Shown here piece by piece: positions 1 through 13,500 of a stretch of 64,000 nucleotides of DNA (position 1 is its first letter; each line of letters starts with the position of its first letter). The stretch is taken from positions 10,621,501-10,685,500 of the forward strand of contig JAVTVJ010000001.1 of assembly GCA_034509425.1 (NCBI GenBank), written 5' to 3'. The position numbers and the translations under genes are program-made. Under the pieces are notes generated by a model that made no database searches, was not told the DNA's origin, and saw only the letters and a program-made list of their open reading frames with translations. Origin of the DNA: Eopsaltria australis. Taxonomy: Eukaryota > Chordata > Aves > Passeriformes > Petroicidae.

Positions 1-3000
1 CTTTGCCTTAATTTGTTGTTCTATAGTCATGAACATTAGTTTAAGTGAATGGGATGTCAGTTGATATGAATGGAAGATTCTTCATATTTTGATGTGTAAA
101 ACTGTAAAGCAGACATAAAAAGTATACTCTTGTCATTTGGTGAGATTATTTTCTGTAGCTAACATTTAAAGAGAATGTAAAAGACTGGAAGCTGTTGCTT
201 GACCAACTAGACTTTGAGCTGACAGTTCTGTAATGAAATTAGCAAATCCAGGAATGTATGTGTTATCTCCTGGTACTTTATGAAATAAGCAGCATGCAGT
301 TGAGTTCCTATTCTCTACAATAGGAAGTGATTTTCTTTTGTGCTTACCATTAGGTTTTACATTCTTCCATTTACTTCTGGAAACTCGGGCCATTAATTTG
401 GACTACATATTCTGTACAAATAAATTTTAATATGTTCCTACTTAGGCACTTGTTAATCAAGTTATGTGAATTCAGAAACACTCTTGAAAATCTTAGATTT
501 CTCAAAGCAGTAACTACCAGAATCAGTTCCCACTACAGGAAGTGGCAGCTCTGCAAGCAAAACACTGCATTGCAGATAAAGGGAGACATCAAAGTCCAGA
601 TTCTGAGTGCATGTAATGGTAATCAGAGAAGTCACATACAGATCTTAACTTGCAACAAGATTTTTGTTAAAGTAATAGCATAATAACAAATTTAATAACC
701 CTCCTCTTTTTAAAAGTTTATTTGGATTCTGAAAGCACTCCTGCCTTTCTGAAAGCACAGTGCCTTTTAAAACCATACATTGGGTGACTTATCCTGTACT
801 GACTCACAATTAATTGTTCTACAAACACGTTTTGTGAGGCTGAGAGCTGCGTACAAGGCAAGTACCTTAAACTGAGTTGCATAATTTTAGCCATTATGAG
901 TTATGCATGGCAATAACCAGGATAATACAGTGGGAAAAGCTGTGCTTTTTCTTCAGGCCATTTCTTCAAAGCTCATCTTCCAGGCATAGCACAAAGAGAA
1001 ACAATCTTTTATTTTTTCAGTACACTTTCCCATTTTTCATTTCATTAGCATTTTTTCTTAAGTGCTGTTTTCTACTGCAATTCATCCAGCAAGCATTCCT
1101 GTCTTTTCCTTTCCATTCCTTCCATTTTGATAGTTGTTGCACTCACCTATTTTTAGAGAGGTTGTACATATACAAGCACACACAAATACGCCTTCTATCT
1201 CACATCTCTTTACTTTATGTGCCTTTCATTTGGGTTCAGCCTACGTTTTCATCTTAGATTCTCAAGCTTTAAATCATACAAAGCACAGAAAAAAGTAGCT
1301 CATCATATGGAGATGCCAGAACCTACCCATGCTATGTCTGGGTGACTCAGTATTGAAAAGGATGACTGACAAAAGCATTTATAACGTCAAATTTTCCCTG
1401 TAATTGGAAGCAGGAGATAATTTCCTGTGGCTTGTTCTTTTCTTCTCTGGGCCTGCTGACAACAGCGCACAATGATATTTCTATAGTTGGGTCATAAGGT
1501 GGGCTGACTATTCCTGAGAACTAAAGTGTAATCAAGTGCTGCATCCATCTTCAGGAATAAGTCCAGTGGGTTCCTTGCTTGGAGCCCAGAGCTGGGCTGG
1601 CTGCTGCCATGTGCTCTTACAGCATATGTTTGAGATGGTGTCTGGGTGTGTTTTTGTTTGGGAATAACTAACCCTCCTCCAGTGATTATAGAAGGACAGC
1701 CTAGAGTAGACAACCAATTTTTGTCCAGCTTAAGTTATGGGATGAATAACCACACTGCTCCACAAATGCTGTGGGTCTTACTTGAGTTGAGTAGGTGTTA
1801 CCAGCGCTACTGGCTGATTTCATATGCACTTAAGTCTGTCTAGCCATTCCATTTGCTCAAAATCAAATAAGTCCACATATTTTGTAACTTTCTGTGGGTT
1901 CCCAAATGAAAAATAATGAGTTCACCTATGCTAAGAGTAAAAGCCTTAACATTGTTGTCTGGATTTGGTGCTGGAATGTGCTCCTATAAGCACAGCTATG
2001 CATGAAATGCGGATGCATGTGACAGTGTTACAGTGCTTGTTCATTACTGTTACAGGGCATTCACAAAAAAACCTCATTGGTGTTGCCCACTGAAACACAG
2101 GAGATTCATGTTCTCTATATCGAAGCAAACTTCTGTTTTCCAACAGATCTCTAGGCCTTAATAAGTTTCTGAAACTGCAGATTTGTTTTCAAATGACTAG
2201 TCAATGCAAACACTTTCTGCAATGTGTGTGCATTTGTTATGGGTGGGAATGCCTACGTTTTAGTAACACACAGAAGTAAATCCAATGGAAACATCACAAA
2301 TTATACCCAAGAATGTAATTTCAAACATGCACAGGAATTCCCCAGCAGAGACCATTATGTGGACTCTTACCTCAACAAAAGCCTTGATCAGGCAGCTGGG
2401 TCATACAATGAGCAAATGCAAAGAGCCACATGGAATAATCACTGTTGTCCAGATTGTGAAGCCATTCCATTGAATCTAATCCCTGCTTGAGGCACAGTGG
2501 TCTCTTTGATCACATGCCAGCCCTTTCTTCTCCAACTTGAGCTTGCCCCAGCTGAAGCCCACCCTATTACCAAATTCGTTTTAGCATACAGATAAATTAA
2601 AAGATATTATGCCAGAGCCTGAAATTTAGGAATTTGCAATGCAGCCTTTGGTTTTCAACAAACTAGAAATTTGCTCTGCTTTGTAAATTACTCTAAACTG
2701 TGTCTCTTAGTTGCAGCGCTCAGCAGCCTTCATTTTACCTGTCTAGAAAATTTGACTCTGTCACATTTTCACACTATCTGCAACAAAATGGTATCTATGG
2801 TTTCATTGCCAGGGGACTCTACAAGTGAAAAAACAGGTGCAGGATAAATGTATTTACTTGATAGGATAAGATGTTATAAAATGCCCTTCATGGCCCTGGG
2901 GTGGAAGCTGTAGGGCAAATATAAACTTCTTCCTAGGTGCAGGGAGCAGGGAAGGCAGTATTTGCCTTGGGCAACTGCAGAGAGGCAAGAGTCAGCCACA

Positions 3001-5589
3001 CAAAACATCAGCAGTCAGAAGTGACTCTCTAGAGCTCAGTTTCCTCAGATCTAAGAGGAGGAACTAGGAATGAAATCTGCTTATAGTCTCAGCTATGCTG
3101 GGATGTAAGCACGGATGTTTTGATTTGGGTCACCGCATCATGTCTTATGCAGAAAGCCGTTTCTACTGAAAATTGATAGATCAGAGGAAGTTCATCCTAT
3201 TCAAAGTTATATTGGAGGATTTAAGCTCAGCTGCACAACTGTCTTCACAAATAAAAAGGAGGCCAGCACTCAGTGCCTCTCAGAGATGCGCATGTGAGAG
3301 GGCCCTCTGAGGGGAACAGAAGAATAGGCAGGAAGGGGTGTGCAATGCTATCTTATGACTAATTGCTGTTTGCAGCTGCTGATAGACACGTGCTTAATTA
3401 TCTGCTATATGCATGCAAATTTGGTTGCTGTCACTAGAGTCCAGATGTTCCCTTTCATTATACTGAGTATAACAAACAAAAGAAAAAGGGTCAGAGAGCA
3501 AAATAAAAAGGGCCGGGAGTGGCAGCTTCGTGATGTTTTCCTTCCTGTCATGTACTTGGCCTGGCTGACCATTTTTCTGAACCCCCCATCGCAGACAGAG
3601 ATTTGTAAGCTCACAGACTGAGCATCTGGTCAGGAAAGAGGGGAAGCCTAAGATAAGCCATTCCCTTACCACCAGGGAAGGTGTGCAGGCAGGCACTCAG
3701 CCCCACAGCCCTCCCCTGGGCTGAGAGGAGATTGGGACACCCAGGATGCCACACAGGAGCAGCCCAGGAGTCTTGGATTCAAGGGGTGTGTTCCTTGTTG
3801 CAACCACATAACCTAAAATTGTCCAGTCAAGTTAAGAGCAGTTTCTAACAGCTTCTCTCTCTGCTGTAGACACTTCCCTTGGCAGGGGTAAGGACTCGCT
3901 GAGCAAGGCTTACTTTTTCCTGCACACCTTTTCTTCTTCAACTATAAGGTCTTTTTCTTTCTATCCATCCTCTAGGCTTATATCTCATTTTTAAGCATTT
4001 TTTTTTCACTGGTAAAAAAACTCTAGTACTTTTTCACAGAAAGTAAACTGTAACATTCCTAGTTTTAACTCTTTGCAGCAAACTCCTTTGCACAAGGTCT
4101 ACATGTTGTATCCCCAATGTTTAAAACAATAACCTACACAAACACAACTAGATCCTCTTTTCCTATCTGCCCAAATCCAGAAACAACAGAGCAGTGTTGA
4201 TTTATACCAATCAGGCACCTGGCCTTTATTCTGTTTGATGGCATTCAGTGTCTCTTTGGAAGATTTAACCTATTCATTCCATTTTAATTAAATAACAGTA
4301 ATGACTAGTAGTGGTTTTGTGGTGTCTGTTTTGAATTAAATTTGTGCTGAGTATATATGTCATGTTGATTCGTTTTATCTTTTGTGATAAATGCAATATA
4401 CATAGATTCAAGGATCACATTTCCTCTTAAGTGGCTCTGCTTTGGGAACATTACCTTCCTTTAACATGCCAATATCAAGTTACAAGAGTTCGACTAAATA
4501 CAACTATCAGTCCAAAATCTGGTACTACTCTTCTGCAAGCAGAATAATGAAATTGCCAGAAGAGTTTTCTTTCTTTCTGGCCTGGTAAAGGTATAGTGGA
4601 ATGACTGCAGTTACTTTTGATTTTGAGCAGCATAGGAAACAGCTGAGCCTCAGGGGGGTCTTTGGCATCCAGGTTGGATGGCTCACAGCAGGCATTGTGA
4701 GACCTCCTCCCAGCACTGCCTTCACCACTGACACTCCTCAGGGAGCATGGTTTATGTCCTTGCTTCCACTCTTTTTGCTGATGCAAATGCCCTTTGTCTT
4801 TGTGTAAAGTTTCCATTTATGTATGTTTGCATTAGACGGATTATCTTAGGTTTTATGGAGACTGTGTCCTGCGCTTTATTACATAATAAACAGATTTAAT
4901 CTGCGGTAACAATTCTCTATAAACCTTGGCAATATCTTAGAATACATTTTTAATAAACAGTAGGTGAGATTTACTGCATGTTTTAATAAGGCATATGAAC
5001 CAAAGTCCTGTGAATTGGTGCAATCTTTCCACTAAGCCACTGAACTTTGGATTATGCCTATGTGTTTCCCTGGAGAATTACTCTGAGTGTTTTTAGCTTC
5101 TTTATTGCTTAGGTTAATGACCCCGGAGACATGTCATTACCATTGATTTAAATGGCTACAGAAAAGGGAAAGTTAGAACTTTATAACTGATCTGACACTT
5201 TGTTCTCAGGTAAATTTTATTTGTTGAAGCCCTTGACCTTGTTAGACGAGTGAGTACCTGGGCTTATTACTGGTTCTCCAGGTTTGTAGTATCAGGACAG
5301 TAATTCTGATTGGAAAGGAATCAGGAACTAGAATTAAGAATTATGGTAGGTGCTCTTACCCAACTATACAACTCCTCTGTTAAGTAATACCTCATGCTGA
5401 TAGATGTTGGCTTATTATGCTAATAATTAACCTTGTTAATTAAAACTGTGTCAGCAAGAGCTGGCTGGACACAAAATTATTTATTTCTCTGTCCTTTAAA
5501 ATGTTTTGCTTGGTTATGTCTTCAGGCATCAAAAAACAGATCTGAACAATTCTTTCTGGATAGAAATTCTAACAGTTCCCTTCCATATT
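1..5589. other. 3' flanking intergenic DNA, no gene recognised
   Basis: AT-rich, non-repetitive at the level I can judge. Open frames are short (up to 113 codons), with no recognisable protein similarity or convincing splice structure. In mammals the next gene past LAMA3 is TTC39C; I see no TTC39C exon here. Confidence 0.5.
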
Positions 5590-6075
5590 GCCTTAGTTTT
5601 GTCCAGGACAGAGTTAATTTTTTGCAGTAGCTGAGAGAGCATGATTGAAGAGGCATGGAAGGTTATTCCATACCACTTCATGTCATTGCCAGGAGCTGGG
5701 GTAAGGACTCTCTGGCTTCTCTGGGAAAGGACAGGGCTTCTGGTTGAAAAAACCATGGCAGCATTGTCTGCCATGGTTCGTTGTCTTGGGGGTTCCTGGT
5801 GAGCATCTTTGCATGTGAATTGCCCTCTCTTTTTATGCTTTTATTATTCATATTGTTGCTGTTACTGTTCATTTTCTTATCTCATTGCTGTTTCCAGTAA
5901 ATTGTTCTTTTCTCAACCTGGATCTTCACCTTTTGTGCCCCAATTCTCTATTCCCCTGCTGTTGGACCAGGAAGGGGCAGGGGAAAGGAGAAGTGGGCAA
6001 GTGCCAGTGTGGTTTGGGAGAGTCTTGGTGTGGTGGGTGCACTCAACTGTGAAGTACCATTCCTAAACCACGATA
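5590..6075 (+). mobile_element. Degenerate solo LTR of an avian endogenous retrovirus
   Basis: Recognised from segments shared with a widespread bird LTR type: GTCCAGGACAGAGTTAATTT near the start, GGTTATTCCATACCACTTCA with ATGTCA in the middle, TTCTCAACCTGGATCTTCAC with CCAATTCTCT, and an end reading CTAAACCACGATA. No internal retroviral coding sequence lies on either side, so it is a solo LTR. It is internally shortened and divergent, hence old. The exact ends are approximate. Confidence 0.7.
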
Positions 6076-8025
6076 CATATTATTTTATAAATTACTGACA
6101 CAACTATGAATGCAATTATTCATTCTTACCAGTGCATAGTCCTCTTGTCACAGAAATCTTAGACATAGGATCCCACACAATGGAGAAATCTGTTGTTGCT
6201 CCCAATTTAAATATAACTGAACAGAGACAAAGGACCGTGATACCAACTATCTTTCTTTTAATTCTGTGTGATAATGCAGCAGTGTTCCATCTTTCTCAAC
6301 AAGTGAGTGACACCTTAACAAAGAAATTGTTTCTCATGGAACATTTCAGATGTGCTTCACATTTGGAAAAACCCATAGGAAACACAATAACTGGCTGAGA
6401 TATAAAATAACAATAGGAGTGTGTTTAAAGAAGATGTTACGCCATTAGCTGCAAAGCAGGAGACACAGCACAATATGAACAACAGGTCATAGTTTGGTTT
6501 CATTGCTACAGAGGATCCCCTAAACTGGCAGAATCTAAAAACTCATTGGTTATTTTGCTTGCAATTCTTTATACTCAGAAGGTGCTTTATTGCAATGACC
6601 AGCCTCTTGTAATTTTAAGATGTCTGGGCCAGCTGCACAGAAGATATTTATGTTTCTGCCTTGCAGCCATAATGCCTCCAGTGAAGCTATAATATTATAT
6701 TATGGCACCATCCCCTATAACATCCCTTTGGCCAAGGATGTCCATTTAATGTATTTTTAGAAAATGCAGACAGATTTACAGAAGGTTGTGTTCTGAATTA
6801 CCTTACATCATTAGAGAAAGATGCAGGAGGTTTCTGTTTTTTTAAAATGAAGAAACCACAAAGAGAATGGTAAGAGGCAAAAAGCGTCCATTAGAAAACC
6901 ATAATGCATTTATAGTGTTTTCATTAAGACTGCATTTTCTAGGCTATTTTATGAAGGGCAGAAAGGAAGGAGATGGGAGAAAATACCCCAAATAATAAAA
7001 AAATACCATACATGAAAAATACCCGCAGAGGACTTATGACGAGGCAAAGAGGATGGAAAGTTAAAATGAATTGGCTCACAGGTGGCTCAAAGAAGTGGTT
7101 ACAAAACCACAGAAAGTTAGATCACCCAATTCATGTTGTTGGTGACAGTGCAAAATGGCAATGGCTCTGTGTTTTAAATGAAAGCTCCACAGTAACAAAA
7201 GCACAGACCCTTAAGCTCAGGTACAGAAAGACTATTAAAGTTTTAATTGGACTCTTTTGTTATTAGAAACTTAAGTTACAGTCATTTATAGGCAGTGAAA
7301 AGGCAGTATGTTTGCCTTTTTATATATACACGCATTTTTTCTATAATGAGTGTGTATTTTCTTCTACAGTGCCCTGTGATCTATTTCATTTTATTTGCTC
7401 TCAGTTCTCAGTGTTTAGGCTTTCTGTCTTTCAGCTGCCAATAATCTGGCTGTGGTTTGTAGTTATAATAAATGGAAACTCACAGACCTTGGTGTCATCC
7501 ACCTCAGATAACATGATCCTATTAAATCTAATCCAAATTAACTGGATGAGAACCCTTTGCCCTTGATACTTATATGGGCAAGAGAGAGATTTGATGCTAA
7601 CAATACCAATGTGGTTTAGTCTAGAGTGGAAATCTTCTGCTCTCCTTCTGTAATTGATTTGGGATTCAGAAGAACTCTAACATGCTGTTAAAGAGTGTGG
7701 GTTTTTTAGCCATGTACTCTCAGTATACTGAACAAGATATGTGATTAGTATGACTACAGAATAAAACATTACAGGGAAAGCCTCTCCTGTGTGAATGTTT
7801 CATTCTAACATGGAAATTCCCAGTTTTGGGGGCACACCTGAAATGCTGCAGCCAAAAGAGTCAAATGAACTCATGGAAGTTACTGTCAAATGACAACACT
7901 GATGACGAAAGCCTTGGAACTACTATGTCTAACAATTAAAAAATCCCATGACACAGTGTGCATGTGGATTTCTTCAGTAACGAAAATTCTTCATCAATTG
8001 AAACAGGACAACTTCTTTCCTCATG
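6076..8025. other. Intergenic DNA between LTR and CR1 tail, nothing identified
   Basis: No gene, RNA or clear repeat seen. Short open frames only, none with known similarity. Confidence 0.5.
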
Positions 8026-8029
8026 AAAA

Positions 8030-8096
8030 GATCGTCCACTGGACTCGATGATCCTTGCACGTTCCTTCCAACTCAAAATAGTCTGTGATTCTGTGA
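8030..8096 (+). mobile_element. CR1 LINE 3' tail
   Basis: ACTGGACTCGATGATCCTTG, then GTTCCTTCCAACTCAAAATA and the TGTGATTCTGTGA terminal repeat: the typical 3' end of chicken-repeat-1 elements, plus orientation. Only the extreme 3' end is recognisable. Confidence 0.85.
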
Positions 8097-8506
8097 AAAT
8101 TTTTTTTACTAAGTGTTCCTCAGCCTAGTATAGATTTACCTATGTGAAAATACAGAACCTGAAACTCTAGTTGGCTTTCATTCATTGTCCCAACAACGTA
8201 AGAGAGCTCGACTCTGTGGAAGCAATACAACTGAAGAAAACTGTGGGGAAAATAAACCAACCACAAAGAACCTTAAAACCAAAGAGACTTTCCTGTTTTT
8301 TTGTTGTGCAAAAGTAGTATTGTATTGGAATTAATACTTACTGATCAATATATCTTACATTTACTCAAGTCTTTATACATTTTTCATTTCTTTTTGCCAG
8401 CATTGAAACTACTTCTGACAAAATAAAATCAAATGGAAGGGAATTGAAATCCAGGACTGGCTCCAGGTTGTGATGCAAAAATCTTTGCCATGTTTTTTTT
8501 TTGTTT

Positions 8507-8560
8507 GTTTTGTTTTGTTTTTTCGTTTTGTTTTGTTTTTTCGTTTTGTTTTGTTTTTTC
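8507..8560 (+). repeat. Three perfect 18-bp tandem units in a T-rich tract
   Basis: The unit GTTTTGTTTTGTTTTTTC is repeated exactly three times, preceded by a T/TG-rich run from about 8491. It may derive from a poly(A) or simple-repeat tract. The lysine-rich reading frame it creates on the minus strand is not a gene. Confidence 0.95.
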
Positions 8561-9889
8561 TGAGGGAACTAAGAGGACAAGAAAAAGGCCTTTTTGTGAT
8601 TTGGGAAAATGTGCTTCAGAGAGCCATCTGATTAGCATGAGATAGGGAACTTTGCTAGAGATTTTAATGATAAAATTTAACTGTTCTTCCTTTCTCCTTC
8701 TGGAAACTTCTAGTGTCCACTCAGGCCAGTAAATCGAGTATTTCCACAGTTTTGGTCACCTGAGTATTTGAGCAAGGAGCTTTTTTAAGTAGAAAGGATT
8801 CAGTTGTAGCTGTCACAGGAGATGATTTCTGAACCCATCACCTCCAGCCATATGGATGTGTCTGTCCCACGTGGCAGGTTGCTGTACAGGAGAATATGTT
8901 TCTGCAGAGCATCTCCAGAGAGAGGGCTCTGCCATTACATGTCAATCCTTTGCTCCCTCTGAGACCTCAACCCCAGCATGCATCCCATTCCCACCAAAAC
9001 TGGCTTTACACTTCAGAAACCTCTGCATGGACACAGATTTGCCAGTGAAAGAGTTGCCATAAAAGGGAAAGCAACCCAAGATTTGGAATGAACAGCTTTC
9101 TGACACTTTTGCCACACTGCAATGCTGCAAAGGACCTGTGAAGCTGCAAAAATTTGACAAGGGATTAATGACCAAAGCCATAAGGGCTATTGATCTGGCA
9201 TCTGTTTCTATTAGTCCAGCTTGCACCTCATTTCAAACACACAGAGGACAAGCTGCTGTACATTGAGAAGAAGGCAGTGGAAAGCAGGAGCATTAGGGGT
9301 GAAGGAGAATTTGTCTGCATGCCTCCCTACATTGAGGACCAGCCTTAGAAAATGTTTTTATTTTGCAAAAGAGGGTTGGCATAGGGTATTGGGGATAAAA
9401 AAAAAAACATCAAAATGCTGATTCTGAATGACAGTGGAAAAAGAGGCCATGTCAAGTCTGTTCAGTCCAGCCCTCTACTCAGAAGAATAAAGCAAACTGG
9501 GTTTCCTGCCCTCCACTGTGGGTCACAATCAGGTACAAAGCAAAGATCTGAGTGGTAAAGAAAACAATTTTCTGGGTCAGTCCTGTAATTCATGCTACAT
9601 AATTGTAGCAGATGCAGCTGCTATTCTTGATAAAACTTTTTTTCCATTTCATTAGGAAAAAAAATGCCATTGGAGGAGACTCTCTGGCTCTGAAGATTGC
9701 AAAAAAAATGGCCTTTTTGAGATTTTTAGACAACCAAATTGTGATGAGCAGAGATGATGGATATCTGCTTATTCAAGAAAATCAGCATCTTAAACCTACA
9801 AGAATATTTGCACAAAGCAAGTAGGATTTAGCAGCTTCTAAAAAGTACGTTAAAAATCTCCCAGGTTAAAACAATCAAACAAGAAAATG
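8561..9889. other. Intergenic DNA 3' of LAMA3, nothing identified
   Basis: No recognisable gene or repeat. Short open frames on both strands lack similarity to anything I know. Confidence 0.5.
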
Positions 9890-10449
9890 AAAGGTTTTAG
9901 GAACATACTGCATTTATTTGGTCCCACAATTCCTAACTTTGTAACAAACCCCCAGAGTTTCACTCCTTAAAGTGCTTCAAACTCCATTTATATTATTATT
10001 ATTATTATTACTTTTAACATCAATGTACATTTCTGTATAATCAACAATCCAAAGAGATTTATATTTTTATAAAATTCTTTATATTAATGGATCAAATTTG
10101 CTCCCAAGATGGCCAACATCAAGGAAAATTTCCAAAATTAAAACAACGGAGTTGCTCATGTCTGTGCTGTTGTGGGTGAGAGCAGAATTTGGCCCAGTAG
10201 GGTATATGCAATTATATTTCTGCATATATCTCAAAAGGCACAACGGATTACCTTGGAAATCAATAACATTCAAAAGGGAGTTTATCAAAGCAAATACTTT
10301 CCGTTTGCTTTGGCACAGTCCACATCCAGAGGATGCATTTGCTCACCGGCTGTTCAGAACAAGCAGCCTGATGCTGATCAGCAAAGGGGATTCCACACAG
10401 TTCTTCAGCAGGCACAGCCCATGTGTGCACAATGACTGTAACAGCAGAG
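9890..10449 (-). other. LAMA3: LAMA3 3' untranslated region (inferred extent)
   Basis: AT-rich sequence between the stop codon and the first clear AATAAA in gene direction. It includes a short ATT trinucleotide run at about 9989-10012. The real cleavage site is not visible from sequence and could be further left. Confidence 0.6.
9913..9918 (-). terminator. Candidate poly(A) signal AATAAA for LAMA3
   Basis: Plus-strand TTTATT reads AATAAA in gene direction, about 530 bases past the stop codon. It is the first exact hexamer I see downstream of the stop; a TATAAA variant lies nearer, around 9988. Confidence 0.55.
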
Positions 10450-10595
10450 TTACTTCTCTGGGCACCCGTGCAAATTCACTACACCATGAACCTCTGAAAT
10501 TCTCCTGGTGGAGACATGTTTGTCATTCATGGTAATATTCCGAAGACAGCCAAAAAACGAGTCTTTAACTGGAAGCCACGGGGTGTCCAAATTTG
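10450..10595 (-). CDS. LAMA3: LAMA3 last coding exon, LG5 C-terminus and stop
   Basis: Coding part 146 bp. Translation [20 protein letters not shown] then [19 protein letters not shown] and TAA at 10450-10452. Human ends [12 protein letters not shown] and LNGCPDQ. Holds the LG5 cysteine pair and an NIT sequon. The exon continues into the 3' UTR. Confidence 0.97.
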
Positions 10596-13500
10596 CTACA
10601 AAAAACAAGGTGGAAAGACAAAGTTAATAAGAAATATTTTAAAGAACATTAATTATGGCAAGGCTTTTCAAAGAGGGGGAATGATATAGGACTGCATGAA
10701 TGGACAGGACATTTGTTTTGGAAAAGAAAAAACATGAAAAATAAGAAGCAATATTACCTGGAATTTTGCCAAAGTAGAGTGGCTGATAAACACGTCTGGG
10801 AGGAGACTGTTGAATTTCAGTGGTATAGTTCCTCTGTGTGCCCACCTCTAGCTGCACAACGTTCTCCTTCTGAGAGACTACAAAGAAGCAGGTAAATGAG
10901 AACTCTTTCTCAACCCTATTAAAGAATCAGCTAGATAAGGCAATATTTTTAAATAGCATTTTCTTGAAATTTAAGGCAAACAAAAACCAGATTTTATTTG
11001 AATTCAGAGTCAGACTGATAAACCTAGGTCACCTGGGGCTTAACAGAGTCTACCAAAACAATCTTACCAAAAGCCTTTAACACAAGACACTTACATTGTT
11101 TTAAAAGAGTATTCTCAGACTAAACAGAAGTGATATGATTTAATAAAGATTTGGAGCTGCAGTGCTCTGAGCCCACCGTCCCTTTAAAGCTTCAGAAGAA
11201 ATGGTATGTACAATGTACCTGCAATGGTGTGCCACTGTCCATCTGACAGAGGCTTCTTAGGTGTGACTGATGTCTGGAATTCTCCAGCACCACTATTTCC
11301 AGCAGCAATGACCTGAAAAGAATTCATCTGTTAAACCACTGTGACAAAGAACAGGAGCAACACGGGAAGGTCAGAATCCCCCCTGCTGAATGAGGGCAAT
11401 AGAGCTAGAATGGAAACAGTCTGTACACACCTTTCCTCCTTTCATGTAAATATTCAAGTAGCTGTCTTGCTTGCTTCCAGCATGGAGGAGAACACCTGTT
11501 GAACTCCTTGGTCGAATGGTAAATACAATCCTGAAATCCAATCCCATCAGCAAATTACCTGTGGAGAATTAAACAGTGGGGAGAGGAATGATCATAGGAA
11601 ACAATTGGAAAACCACGTAAAAACAAGTAACCCATACACATGCACACTTCAGCCATAATTCCATATACCATAATCTCTACACAGCTTACCAATGGTGATA
11701 TATCCTCCTTCATTAAAGAAGTAAATCCCTGTGTCCATGGGAACATCCAGACATGGAAGTACGCCATTTTTTTGTTGAGGTGCATTCATGACTTTTCCAT
11801 TCACCTTAAAATTCCTCAAACAACCCTTAAAACTCTTCATTGGTATATTCTGAAAGCATATTTCAAAACACATATACTGAAGCATTAGGGCATTTTTTTC
11901 AGTAATAATACTAAACATTGGTTCTTTTGGACTATGGGACTATAGAAAGCCAGCTGGAACTAAGGGCACTTAAAACTTATCTTTGATGCAGTGAAAAGGT
12001 ATTCCAAAATTCTGAAAAAGTGCTTGAAACACAGTAGTAGCTGATTCTGAGTTAACATGACTCCTGTTTGTAGAACAGATGCTTGCCAGTGATGTGTCAA
12101 AAAGACAATGCAAGAGGAATTGTGAAATCACAAGTACCCCTTCCCTTCCTAAGTCTGTTTATTTAAACCTGATTTTATGAAATGCTCTGGATCATTAACT
12201 GCTCAATTTTTAAAATGGAAAACACATGTATTTCAGATTAAAATCCTGTTCTACATCCATAATTCCTTAATGAGAATGATTCTTTTACTCCTCTAATGAT
12301 TATTGCTTTATCGACTGACGTAGATGTTCTGCAGAAAGATAGTATTTCTGGAATCAAAAATGTGACTTTGGTCTTCTCTATTTTTAAGGAATAAAAAAGA
12401 AAACAGTACATGGTTGCAATCAGTGTCTCAGCAACATATTGGAAATATGGGTCCAGATGAAGGCTGTGCGAACAAGTGAGGAAAAAGATCTGTAATGAAC
12501 CACTGCAAACACCAGTCACAGATGGTGCTCACACAGTCCCTGGAAATCCCCCCCCAAGGCTTTTCAGCATGGAAATCCTGCATATTAAAGATTATCCCAT
12601 GTAATTAGTGCAGCATGGGGAGTGTGTGTGGGTGGATGTGTCAATTATTTACCTGGTTTTTCAGTGATGGCAGCCCTCCCAGATAGATTGGTGGCTTAAT
12701 GCTGATGACAGAATTTGTCACCAATCTTCTGTGCTGGGCCCTCAGACCATCAATGACAAGGCGGGCGTTCTTCCCATCTGTGCTGAAGACCACCTTTCCA
12801 GGAGGCAAACATAACAGAATTAAAAACCCCAAAGACAACAAAAGCCACTGGAGATTTTCTTTGTCTTTAAATTAGACACCATATTTTTGAAATATTTAAA
12901 CTGAAAATAACACCCTGGGACGATCGGACTCAATAAGGTCTCTCAAAGACCTGTCAACCACATGGACTTTCAGGCATAGGAATTAATTTCCAATGACCAA
13001 AACTGTCTTTCCACTCTCTTAAAAATGCAACAGGCTGTGCCTGCTGAATGCTAGTTATGCTTTCATCGTGGTTCTGTACTACTTACAGTGTGCCATTGCC
13101 CATCATTGTATTTAATACTGGTTTTGACTTTGATTTGTTTTTCTCCAGAGCCAAGTGAAAAGACAAAATGTCCTTTTGAAATGTGGAGAGCCATATAAGA
13201 GTCCTCAGAGCTTTCTTCCATGAAAACTATTAATCCTCTTGATGATCGAGTCCGTACATCTACAGAAAAATGTAACCTGTAGTGGAAAGGAAGCATATTC
13301 CGGTATAGGTCTGTTTTGTTAGTTGTATCTTTTCTGTTTTGCAGTGAAACTCCATTTGTGAAATGCAGAATAGCATTTGGGTGGAATCATGGCATTATAC
13401 AGTGCATTTCTGAATGTGAATGAAACTCGACACATTCAGGCTTATGAACTGGTATTTACATGCACCATAGTTGTCCACCACATCCCATTCAATCTACTCA

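Noticed and set aside
4475..4816. 113-codon minus-strand open frame in the 3' flank, considered as part of a neighbouring gene such as TTC39C
   Set aside because: No similarity to TTC39C tetratricopeptide sequence as I recall it, and no adjacent exons.
8429..8638. Lysine-rich minus-strand open frame
   Set aside because: Produced by the 18-bp T/G-rich tandem repeat.
10758..10869. Alternative inner acceptor CTCTCAG for the LG5 exon
   Set aside because: It would break the frame; the acceptor eight bases upstream restores the match to human HSVAVTIKQ.
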